Source of the DNA: Theocolax elegans
Taxonomy: Eukaryota > Arthropoda > Insecta > Hymenoptera > Cerocephalidae
Assembly (NCBI GenBank): GCA_026168455.1
Contig: CM047425.1
Location: forward strand, 28,820,548 to 28,884,547
Length of the DNA stretch: 64,000 bases
Reading direction: 5' to 3'
The notes beneath the pieces are model-generated. The model searched no databases, had not been told where the DNA came from, and worked only from the letters and a program-made list of their open reading frames with translations. Below are positions 45,716 through 56,705 of this stretch, in pieces. The first letter of the stretch is position 1. Every line of letters starts with the position of its first letter. A program made the translations under genes and the position numbers.

Positions 45716-46260
45716 TAAATTACTATTTAAAGACACAAATTGAACATTAAACATGTAATAATAACAAATAAATAATTTATTGAAAGTGAAACCCTAATAT
45801 TAAGGACACCAAAAAGTAGTTTCTGCTCTTGCCTTCAGAGATGAAGTGCTTCCGACAAGTTAAAAACAAAATAGACTGTGCATTATTAGTTCATTGAAGA
45901 ATGTTGATGAACAATTTTAGTATAATATATTTGTTAAGAAAGTGTAAAGACATTAAAAAATATAATTTATTATTTCTAATAAGAAACATTTTGTAAATAA
46001 ATATCCTTATTTCCTTTCTTAGAAGTTAATAAATAATTGTTTATTCAATTATTTTGGATGAAAAATATTACAATGTTATTATGAATAAAATTATTGTTTA
46101 TTCAATTATTTTGGATGAAAAATATTAGAATGTTATTGTATATTGTACAAAAATAATGTGCGTGTTTAATTATTGGATGCACATTCCATCATATACTTAA
46201 TATATTGGTGTTTTGCAACCATAATTAAATAATATTAACAATTTTAAATTTATACAATTT
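45716..46260. other. A+T-rich non-coding stretch with a short direct repeat
   Basis: ATTGTTTATTCAATTATTTTGGATGAAAAATATTA occurs twice, about 55 bases apart (46036 and 46092 region). Nothing else seen. Confidence 0.4.
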
Positions 46261-46262
46261 TT

Positions 46263-47870
46263 TTAATTACGAGAAAGTCTTAGGTTTCTGGTACTACTAC
46301 TACTGCTATTATGATTATTGGTATTTACAGATTCTCTTCTACTTATTTCACTGATGTCCAAATTATCATTTGTAGTTGGTTGAAATAATTTATTAGTTTG
46401 CACATGAAGTGGTGTACTTGTTATGATAGGTTGCTTGATTCGTTTGTTAATTATACTATGTGGTCTTCTAAAGGTATTTATTTTTGTTATTGATTTCCTT
46501 TTCATGTCAATAGTCTTATTTAAATTAACTAGCTTGCTAGCAAATTGCTGTTTTTGTGGTTTACCTTTTGAATTAACTTTATTAATTTTATCTGTTTTAT
46601 CCATTTCACTATTTGATTCTCCTTTGGATGTGTTGACTTGCTTTAATTGTTCTACCCTTTTTTTATTCACAATATGAATAGCAGCGCTTATTGCACTATT
46701 ATCACCAGTAACATTTTTTTCATTTGCATTCTTCTCTAATGTAAAGTTTAGTTTTGTTTGTCTTATTGTATCTTGAAGTTTTTTTTTCTTTTTCTTGTTA
46801 GTTTTCTGTGTTTGTTTAACATTCAATTTGTTTGAGAATTTCCTTGACTATACTGTTCAGTCGAGCCATCATTTTTACCTTGTGACTTTTTGTTAGTTTG
46901 TAATTTATTAACAGTTGTTTTTTTAATTTTAGTATATGAAAGCTTCTTCACCGCTTGTTTTGTTTGTTTCTTTTTTGGAGTGCTCATCTGGCTAATATCA
47001 TCATCTGAGCTTTCAAAATCTGATAAATCCTAAAAGAGAAGTAAATGAATAATGTTTTTTCAGTTTTAAAGTCTTTAGTTTAAAAATACTTACACTTAAA
47101 TTTAATATTGTATCATATTTTTCCAACTTCCATTCCATAGGTGCATTATCTTGTTCAATTATTTGAATAAATGCTTCTTTTAATGTTAAAGTTTTAAAAC
47201 ATTCGAAAAAGATTCTAAATGCTGCTTCATATTAGTATTGTCAATATCATCAAAGCTATTTAAGTCAAATTTTACTTTAATAGGATTTTCTTTTGTTAAG
47301 TCATAAAATACATAAACAATTATGTTAAAGTAGATATTAGTTTCAAAATCTTTGCATTTCAGAAACGTTATAAAACAAAAGTATAAGAATAATGCACATC
47401 CACAGAACAATTACAAACATCTTCCAAATAAGATTTCAAATCATAATATTGTTTTTTTCGTTTGTGATACGTGTCTAAGTGCAACTTAAGATTTCTTACA
47501 AATATTGGAGTATTTACAATATTATCCAAAAAGGTGTTTCTTTAATTACTTGATGCAAATCTATGGCCAATGGAATATCCAAAACTCCAAATGTTCCCTT
47601 ATTATTTTCATTAAAAAATTTGAACAGTATATGTTTTTATATGTTCGTCATCATCATATATTGCAAACTGAAAAATACATTCATCCTTATTAAACTTAAT
47701 GCAATGAATTCCATTATTACGTTTCTTAACATCTGAGTTTTGTTCGCTAGTTTTTATTTGTTTCATTTGTTCATTGTAATTAAGTTCCATTTCATTAAAT
47801 ATTCTATCTCTCTTCGGACTTTTTCCTTTTTATCGTTTATTTACTCATCTTATTAGTGAGATGCTATTTT
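46263..47870 (-). pseudogene. Decayed unknown gene, basic Ser/Lys-rich C-terminus
   Basis: Read from 47870 in several frames: RDRIFNEMELNYNEQMKQIK, then GIHCIKFNKDECIFQFAIYD, LDIPLAIDLHQVIKETPFW, TPIFVRNLKLHLDTYHKRKK and a region through PIKVKFDLNSFDDIDNTNMK. It reaches MEWKLEKYDTILNLS, a clean intron (donor GTAAGTATTT, acceptor TTTTAG, about 47033-47091), then DLSDFESSDDDISQ. A 187-codon Lys/Asn/Ser-rich tail (46263-46826) follows a further one-base shift. Acidic patch plus basic tail suggests a nuclear protein. I do not recognise the family. At least four frameshifts; retained intron means it is not a processed copy. Confidence 0.45.
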
Positions 47871-48849
47871 TCTTTACACAGAAATACTTGTTTTATCTGT
47901 AACACTTTTTGCACGCTGTAATGTACACGCAGGTTGACGTTTGACTTGATTATCTCTCACTTCACTCTATCTCTCTTTCTCTCCCGTGTAAGTAAATCTG
48001 ATCCCCTGCATCTATGTGTTAGGTTAGGTGACATTTTTGATGAAGATACGGGAATGTCATAATATTATATATATATCCAAAGGCCCCCCGATTAATTTTA
48101 GATTTGAAAATTTAAAATAACAGTTAAATTTAAGAGTTAAATTAGCTGTCTATATAAAATATAAATATATAGTGTTGGAGAACACGAAGAAACAGAAAAA
48201 TTTTCCTCTTATTCCGAAAGTAAAGAATTTCGACCGGTAGGCGGCGCTGCTTCAACATCTCTATATAGTCTCTAGTCTCTCATCGCCTATTATTTATTAT
48301 GAGTATATCTATATATATAATGTTGGAGAACACGAAGAAAAAGAAAAATTTTTCTCTCATTCCGAAAGTAAAGAATTCGACATCCGAAATCTTGATATCG
48401 TTTTATTGTAAAAATGCGATAATGAATGAATCCAACATTTTGTCGAAACTATAAAATATGACTAAGAATTATTGGGGGTTAATGTTGATACGTATAAAAA
48501 AAGATGTACATTAAAAAATTAAGAAAGTAAAAATTAAAGGTTTGTTTTAGCTGTATATAGGGCTAGTGCCGCGTACCCATACTTGCCTCGGGTGCGCGAC
48601 ACGCGCCCCTTGATGAGTGAAACAATATCTAAACCAGAATTACAACATGTTGATGATTAATTAATCAATTAATTGAAAGATTTTGTTTGCAAAAGCAATG
48701 ACGTACAATGTTCATCAATTGCTACATCTTTCTGAAAGTGTTGTTTACATTTACATTTTACACACATAAAATCAACGATAGTATTACTTCACAAAATCTA
48801 TAAATCTATAAATAAATCAAAAAAAGCCATTTTAAATAAACATTCCTTT
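47871..48849. other. Non-coding stretch with a 58-bp direct repeat
   Basis: TGTTGGAGAACACGAAGAAA begins two near-identical stretches (48174-48233 and 48323-48380). TGTTGGAG is a common LTR start, and CTTCAACA follows at about 48250, but no full LTR pair or internal genes exist. CCATACTTGCC at 48580 resembles the CAAGTAT repeat. Confidence 0.35.
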
Positions 48850-49096
48850 TTACCAAAGTTTTGCACTACCAAACAAATTTTTAAAACATATATTTCCACT
48901 TTCATTGTTTACTAAATATAACTATTAAAATGTGGTTTTAAAATAAAAATGTGGTTTAAATCGTATCTATTTAGTCTGAGTTTTTTACAAATAAATTCTA
49001 ATAGCTATATTCAATGGCTGATTAGTTATAACCAATCAAGGTAGGAGAGGTACTTTTCGAAAATTTGGTTTGGTAGTGCATAATTTTGGTAAAGAG
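48850..49096. mobile_element. About 250-bp hairpin MITE
   Basis: TTTTTACCAAAGTTTTGCAC and the following CTACCAAACAAATTTT are inverted at 49063-49096 (AAAATTTGGTTTGGTAGTGC then TTTGGTAAA). No coding capacity. Confidence 0.6.
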
Positions 49097-49229
49097 GAGA
49101 GTTCTGATCTAAAATTCTAGTTTTCTTAATATTTTTACATTAGAAAACATATCCTACAATTAGAATAAGATCCGTGTTCCGAAGGTCTTGGCCTCTCCAA
49201 GTTAAATTGTGTGATGAAATGAAACTAAC

Positions 49230-51645
49230 AAGGAGGGGTTCCACCTTCCGGAAAACAGATTTTGTTGTAATTTTGAGAGCGGTTTTCTGATACCTAAAAA
49301 TGAAAAAATATGAAATTCAAACTCATAGGCTGTTTGACGTAAGTTATATGCAGTTGATGGAAAATTGTGAAAAAATATGCTTGAGTTTAATTGCCAATAA
49401 CTCGGAAAGAAATAGACGTAAATACTCAAACTCAAATCCATTAAATAATTGAGATCAAGTAGACATAGTTTAAAAAAAGGAATTCAAATATCTCAGTTTG
49501 AACAAAAGTTATGGAAAAAATAAAAATTAGACGGAATAATTGCCTAAAAAGTCTATCAAATTTCAATACTAAACTAGCTAAAATCCTCACTCGCTCACTC
49601 TCGCTCGATGAAAAATCATTATATAATAGATAATATTAAATTAAACTAAAAAATATTTTATTATTTAACTACATTCAATTATTATTTATTAAATTGTACC
49701 CATGTAGATTTATTATCATATGTATAATAATTAATGAATTTATTATTATTATACGATGAATTAAAATGATAATATTAAAAAAATAGAAATTATCTATAAA
49801 AATAATTATTTTTGTATGAAATAGAGTTTAATTATTATTGCAATAGCACTTTTCATAAAGGAATTATTATTGATTTTTTATTGTCATGTGATATGTATAA
49901 ATCCTTTGTAAATAATTGATTTATTTATTTAGCAGTACTTATTAATTTGTGTGTTATTGGTAATTTAGTAATAGCACTTTTTATGCACTGAGAAAAATAT
50001 TATAATAAATATTAAAATAATCTATATTAAAAATTACTATATTGTATAGGAAAAGTGTGACATCTCAGCAATATAATAATTTTTGCTATGTTATATAGTA
50101 AAATTTAGATATAATATCTTTTAATATCCAATATCGTAATTTTTGATATTCAATACAGTAATTTTTATTATATAAGTCAGCAAATTTTATTATTCAACTG
50201 GTATTTTTTAAATGCGAATTTAAGGAAGTAAAAATGAATTATGTTTTGTTTTTAATTAATTCGAAATAGAATGTATATATTGGGGGAATTCCTTTTGTCA
50301 ATTAAGTACTACAGAAACATTTAATATTTGGCGATTTAATTATATACTATTCTTACGCAGTTGAACACAATTTTTATTCACTCGCATATATTTATTCATT
50401 ACACTTATTAGTCACAAACTTAAATATTATTTCAATCGCTATCATTGCAATACGCTGAACGGAAGATACATTTTCGCATAATAACTAAATATCTTGTTGT
50501 TTCTTATATACTAATTGACACATTTTTGAGCATTTGCGAGAACCGGAAAAATAGAAGATTTTATACACGCCACCTATTGGACGAACGGAGTAGTTAGAAT
50601 AGCCTTAAATTAAAAAGTCGTCTCAAAACAATTGAGTACTGAAAAAGAAATGAACGTATACGCGTATATAAAATATTTCTAAAATACTAATAAATACAAA
50701 TTTTAATATATGTAGTATATACATTTCACTATATAGGATGTAAGAACTTTTGTTATTTTGATATTAAAATTTGCTATTTACGTAACATTGATGTAGATGA
50801 TGTGCAGGTCACTAATGTTACCTCCAGGTCTTCGGGGCAACATCTACTGGAAGGCATATTACGAAATAAAAAAAAAAATTTTCTTCCTGTAGAAGATGTC
50901 CAGGTCGGTAGATGTCCAGTCCTTAATGTTACCTTCAGATATAAATGATCGAGATAAACAAATAAATAATCGTTTTAAATAATCGAGGTTAAACCATTTA
51001 AAAAAGTAATTAAACACCTATAAAAAAGTTAAACACTATTTCTAATTAATCCGTGTGGTTCCGCGATCACTTTCATTAAAAAAAATTCATTTTTTCGAAA
51101 ATCCAAGAGAGATATAAGAAGAGTTAAAAAATAAAAAGTCTGCCTGTACGGACGTACGGACGTACGCTCAGATTTACACTTTACAACCATTAAAAAATTA
51201 ATTTAATACCTATAAAAAAAGTCAAACACTATGTCTAATTATTCCTTTGGGTGCCGCGATCATATTGAATTAAAAAAAAATTAATTTTTACAAACTATTT
51301 AAAAAAATATAACATAATTTATACTTAAATCGTCATTTTGACAGTATAAAATTTTAATATAATGTGGATGGATGGACTTTCTTTAAAATTTTATCTAATT
51401 CTTATTTTTTCCATAACTTTTGTCTAATTTGAGATATTTGAGTTCCTTTTTTAAACTATGTCTACTTGATCTCAATTATTTAATGTATTTGAGTTTGAGT
51501 ATTTACGTCTATTTCTTTCCGAGTTATTAAACTCAAGCATATTTTTTTCACAATTTTTCATTAACTGCGTATAATTTTCGTCAAACAGCCTATAAGATTA
51601 AATTTCATTACTTTCATTTTTAAGTACAGAAGGTGGAATCCCTTC
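49230..51645. mobile_element. 2.4-kb inverted-repeat element
   Basis: Arms about 49230-49540 and 51380-51645 are inverted. Ends are near AAGGAGGGGTTCCACCTTCC and GGTGGAATCCCTTCTT; shared inner words include TGAGATCAAGTAGACATAGT. The interior is A+T-rich, with an imperfect direct repeat at 50985-51300 (ACACCTATAAAAAAGTTAAACACTAT) and no gene. Ends differ by some substitutions, so it is older than the other palindromes. Confidence 0.7.
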
Positions 51646-51811
51646 TTATAAATTTTATTTTTCTATAGTAATTGATTTATAAGAGCAATCGAAAGTTCTG
51701 TTCGATCTTGCGAGGTTTTCTCTAATAGAATTTTCCCTAATCTTAGAGCAAAACAATTTTTTTAAATGCAAAAATAAGGCTTTCCCCAATATAAAGTAAT
51801 TTAAAACTTAA

Positions 51812-53621
51812 CCCGTTAAGTCCCAAAATGACATTTTTTAATCACGGTTTTCAACGGCTGTACTATCTGATAAAAAAAGCTGTAAAAAATTTGAAAGATA
51901 GTGTTTCCGACGTAAAATTAACTGATCTTTCAGAATATGATATTCATTTTTTCAAAAAATGCACCTTTGACGAGCTATTTAGGTTTTTTTGCAAAAATAA
52001 CGCGAATTTTCGAACCTCTTTTTTTTTTATCGAACGTTTTCGTATTGAAATCTCATAAGGATTCTTGTTATAACTATGAAAACCACGTCAAATGATCCTA
52101 AACTTGAAGTTAAGTCATTGACAATTGTCAAATTTCATGTGGAAATACACAAAATGGCGGCCTAAAGATAGAAAAAATGTCAAAATCTTGAGGAATTTTT
52201 TACTCAAAAACGATGGGCTTTAGGAAAAAATTTTATGGAATAAAAAGTTCTTAGAATTCATCAAAGAATACGCTGAAATTTTTTCAGAATTTTTCGACGA
52301 ATTTATTAAATTTTCAAAAAATTTGCACTTTTGAAAAATCCAAAAAGTCGTCAAAAAATTCTGAAAAAATTCCAGCGTATTCTTTGATGAATTCTAAGAA
52401 CTTTTTATCCTATAATATTTTTTTCTAAAGTCCATCGTTTTCTAATAAACGTTCACTGAAGTCTATTTTTGTCTATTATTTACGTTTTGCTGATGACAAC
52501 ATTTTTATATTACTTTGAATAAGTAATATCAGTTCTATTATAATATAAGTATAATTATAAGTAATATAATTACTTATAGTGATAATTTATATTATTAGTT
52601 TACCAAACTACAGCATTCTTTTATATATATTTCCTTCACAATTCATAACTGAGATATAATACTATTATTTTGAGCAGAAATTATTCTATCAATGTCTTGT
52701 TTTATGAAGATACGTCATTTGAAAGAAATTGCAATTTTATGGCAAATCTCCAAAAAACCTATTTTTTTCAATGTTCTGTATTATCGACCATGAAATTTAT
52801 CAGTAATATTAAAAAACAGATAAAAATAATAAAAAAATATATACTGTGAAGAAATATTTTTTAATAAAATAATGTGAAAAAATATTGTTACATCCCATAT
52901 GAAATCAGAAATAAACAGTAATACAATAACGAACCATAACGCAAAATTCGTAAATAATAGACAAAAATAGACTTCAGTGAACGTTTATTAGAAAACGATG
53001 GACTTTAGAAAAAAATTTTATAGGATAAAAAGTTCTTAGAATTCATCAAAGAATACGCTGGAATTTTTTCAGAATTTTTTGACGACTTTTTGGATTTTTC
53101 AAAAGTGCAAATTTTTTGAAAATTTAATAAAGTCGTCGAAAAATTCTGAAAAAATTCCAGCGTATTCTTTGATGAATTCTAAGAACTTTTTATTCTATAA
53201 AATTTTTTCCTAAAGTCCATCGTTTTCGAGTAAAAAATTCCTCAAGATTTTGACATTTTTTCTATCTTTAGGCCGCCATTTTGTGTATTTCCACATGAAA
53301 TTTGACAATTGTCAATGACTTAACTTCAAGTTTAGGATCATTTGACGTGGTTTTCATAGTTATAACAAGAATCCTTATGAGATTTCAGTACGAAAACGTT
53401 CGATAAAAAAAAAAGAGGTTCGAAAATTCGCGTTATTTTTGCAAAAAAACCTAAATAGCTCGTCAAAGGTGCATTTTTTGAAAAAATGAATATCATATTC
53501 TAAAAGATCAGTTAATTTTACGTCGGAAACACTATCTTTCAAATTTTTTACAGCTTTTTTTATCAGATAGTACAGCCGTTGAAAACCGTGATTAAAAAAT
53601 GTCATTTTGGGACTTAATGGG
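51812..53621. mobile_element. 1810-bp palindromic element with TTAA target duplication
   Basis: Arms 51812-52490 and about 52955-53621 are nearly identical inverted copies. Ends CCCGTTAAGTCCCAAAATGA. TTAA lies directly outside each end (51808-51811, 53622-53625). Within each arm is a smaller palindrome around AAAAAGTTCTTAGAATTCAT (52190-52440, 53000-53235). TTAA with CCC ends is typical of piggyBac; Kolobok also uses TTAA. The frame of about 76 codons in both arms is an arm by-product. Confidence 0.9.
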
Positions 53622-53625
53622 TTAA

Positions 53626-54109
53626 GGGGATGTCGTACCCGACAAAAAATTGTTGTGCAGGTTCGCGCTTTCTGTTTTATCGATACCCTATATAAAACTA
53701 ACTTAACAGAAATCATATGTGGCGCCCTCTGTATTATATACTAATACATATTTAGTTGCATGCCCACAGATGGCGCTAACAAGCGTTAACGTAATATAAG
53801 ATATAGTGGCAATATGTACTAGCATACAACGCCAATAAACTACATTCTATCTATCTACAAGATATAGAACACAACGCTAGTAAAAGTAATTACAAAATTG
53901 ATTGTAAAAAAATAAAAATTACTGTAAAAGTAAAGGAATAGTATACTGCAAAACTTATAAACGTATCTAATTGGTTTATCCGATTGGAATGGACTGGAGA
54001 AATGGCAAATTATATTTACAAATTATTTTTATATTATACATGTGTAATATTAATTCTAAAAATTAAAGTAATAGCATGTATGTAATAACTCTGCACTTTG
54101 CGTACACTT
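53626..54109. other. Non-coding stretch
   Basis: Contains the words TGGCGCCCTCTG and AGATGGCGCTAACA but no frame, repeat pair or recognised element. Confidence 0.35.
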
Positions 54110-54320
54110 TATTTGTACTGCATTACTGTATTTGTACTTTATGGTAACGTGTACTGTACGTACACTTTATGAATTGTGTACTGTACGTACACTTTATATG
54201 GTATACCGTGTACTGTACGTACACTTTATGGTAACGTATACTGTACGACCACTTTATGTTAACGTGTACTGTACGTACACTTTATGGTAACGTGTACTGC
54301 ACGTACACCTTATGGTAACC
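54110..54320. repeat. Tandem repeat of about 28-32 bp, GTACTGTACGTACACTTTAT
   Basis: About seven imperfect copies of a unit with TGTACTGTACGTACACTTTA followed by TGGTAACG. Each unit contains the palindrome TGTACGTACA. Units vary by short insertions (AATTG, ATGGTATACC). Confidence 0.85.
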
Positions 54321-55200
54321 AAATGTCAGTCGGTATTGTACTTTTCAATTTTCACTTTGATTTGTATTGCAATTTAATTGTAAATTTTGATTTATAATTA
54401 ATTATAACAAAAGTTACGCATATTCATCTACTAAAATTACAATTTTCTTATCAGTGTTACGTACATTATAATTTTTAATAAACTTAAAAAATGATCTATT
54501 ATTGTATATAATTAAATTTTTAATCCAGTTCAATTTTCATTACCGCCGTTTAACTTATATACTCTGTAGAGTATTAGTACCCTTCATTCCTGATAAAAAA
54601 AATATGTACCATTACTTTAACTTAATAAGATTTTCATAATAATAAACTTTTTGAATGGTACTAGCGTCTGCTTTTTAAAATTAAGTTTAAATTGTTAAAG
54701 TTTTCTACAACTTATAATATTAATAAAGTAAGTATTTCTGAATAATCTCCATAATTTTATCAACTAATTGGTATGTTTAAATGAATTTTTTAATCACTAC
54801 TAAATTAAGCAATGAGCAAAATGGTTATTGGTAAACAACAAGTAAACCTACTTCTATGGAGACCGTTGATGGAGGGACACATGTGATTTTATCTTTATAT
54901 ACAATTTTGATTGTTTCATTAAGTTTATTTATGTTAACTTTTATGCACTATAATTAATGCAAATGTAGATTATAAAATGGATATTTACTATGATACTGTT
55001 GAAAAACTGATAATATATAATACATGGTTAATACATAACCTAATGGAATTAGTAGGAGGTGCGTGTAATCGTCGAGTCGAACTGTGCACGCACCTTCTAG
55101 AGGAAACCGTCGTCTGCTAGTTCCTAATAAGCTCAATCGAGATATGGTTAATAATACAAAATAGTTTTCTATATACATTTTGTGACGATCACGCAGGGTA
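54321..55200. other. A+T-rich stretch with one G+C-richer repeat core
   Basis: Mostly featureless. 55075-55120 carries GTGCACGCACCTTCTAGAGG, a relative of the core repeated at 59.55 and 59.83 kb. The ORF at 54954-55217 is not supported by anything else. Confidence 0.35.
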
Positions 55201-55780
55201 TTAGGGCATGGCGACAAGGGCGAAATAAACCATTGATAAAAATAGTAATAATTTATTATAATAATAGATAAAGGGTTTTGGGCGCCAGCCGCGTATAATT
55301 TTGGCGAAATTATAAAACGAGATGGGAAGCATACTTACAAAAGAAGGAATAAATGCACTGCACTTATAACGAAGGCGTGCATCCACCTTGTCAGTATAGA
55401 GGAGCATATCCTGGGTTGACGCTTGAAATGTTGCTTTCCTGACACACACACACACACAAGGTAGTACGCCACGGGAAAATGAAGGACGATAGCAATCGTA
55501 TTGCCAACGCGACGCCAAAGTTGCCCCGACGGCGTACTTCGACAGGCTCGTTCATTGCTTTGCAGGACGGGCCCGGCGTGCGCGCGCAACTTGCGTCGAA
55601 TGGTTCGTCGACCGTCGTCGTCCCGCGCGTACCGTACGGTGAGTCTTCGCGGTCGTGCGGATATAGCCTCTTTTATTGTACAAGGTTTTAAATTTATTTT
55701 ATAACAATGTTTTTGTAGTTGATCAGAAAACTATGGGTTTTAAAAAAATGAACGGCTTAATCTCGGCAGGCTTCGGCCGT
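55201..55780. other. G+C-rich patch, unresolved
   Basis: From 55340 to 55680 the sequence is G+C- and CpG-rich, with a CA microsatellite (55441-55458) and a donor-like CCGTACG|GTGAGT at about 55640. It could be a promoter and first exon of a gene or part of an LTR. No protein is recognised in any frame; several overlapping frames exist on both strands. Confidence 0.25.
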
Positions 55781-55820
55781 TAAATCTACTCTCAAAGAAC
55801 CTGCGAGACGAGACACACTC

Positions 55821-56043
55821 GGCGCGTCGTTCAGATTGTCTCGCCTCGCACATTTCCATCGAGAACTAAAAAACAAACACATAATTTATTGTTACAAATT
55901 TTATATTCTTATTATAGCAGTGTTTGTGAAGGTAAACCGAAAATTATTTTTAGTGATATATACACAAATATACTTTTTCTCGGATGGCTGCTTTTTAGTT
56001 CTCGATGGATATCTACGAGGCGAGACAATCTGAACGACGCGCC
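55821..56043. mobile_element. Short inverted-repeat element, GGCGCGTCGTTCAGATTGTC ends
   Basis: About 52-bp inverted ends (55821-55872, 55990-56043). Middle part 55873-55985 matches 58676-58795 (CAGTGTTTGTGAAGGTAAAC), and one end resembles 58815-58868. So a related copy flanks the gene at 56.7-58.7 kb on its other side. Confidence 0.7.
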
Positions 56044-56705
56044 AAGAGTATCTGGCCTCGTAGATATCCACCGATATGTTATAATTTATTTATTTATTAT
56101 TAACCAGAGTTACATAGAAAACATATATGGCACAAAAGTATTGTATACATACACAATTCCTACAAAACATTTCACTCGCAGTTACAGTGATACGCAATTA
56201 TTTTACAATAACCCCACTACAATGCCGTGAAACCTGCAGAGGAAAATAAGATTTCCTGTTCGCAGGTCTGGTTTAAAACTATTAAAACTTAACAAAAACG
56301 CTGGTTAGTTATGCAGTACTTAGTACAGCAAACCACCATGCCATCCATCATTAACACACATACTATACATGCACACAATCGACATCGATAGTACTTCCCA
56401 GTCGGACTTCCTGACACGAGTTGCCCATCTCTGCCTACTCATTCATACATCTGGGTATAAGGGTTTTTTTCTTACTTATACACCAAAACTGATAAATTTC
56501 TAAAGTTTGTATGGTGTAACATTTATTATACATTTATATATTTTTAAAATAAGTTTTATTATTAGATAAGAATATATTTTATTATATTCTATCATATCAG
56601 ATTCAATTATTTGTATTTATTGGTTGTCTTTTATATAAATAATTTATTTATGTTCTCTTTATTTATTACTTTATTGTTTTTATTATTATTATTTTAGCTA
56701 CTAGC
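56044..56705. other. A+T-rich non-coding stretch
   Basis: No gene seen; T-rich sequence directly past the 3' end of the minus-strand gene that follows. Confidence 0.4.

Noticed and set aside
48174..48380. TGTTGGAG direct repeats as an LTR pair
   Set aside because: Only about 58 bases match and nothing lies between them; no target duplication.
51828..53716. Near-identical frames at 51828-52058 and 53375-53716
   Set aside because: They are the two inverted arms of one palindrome; the shared frame is a consequence of arm identity.
55285..55302. PBS-like TGGCGCCCAAAACCC on the minus strand
   Set aside because: No TG...CA LTR border or gag/pol sequence adjoins it, so the match is probably chance.
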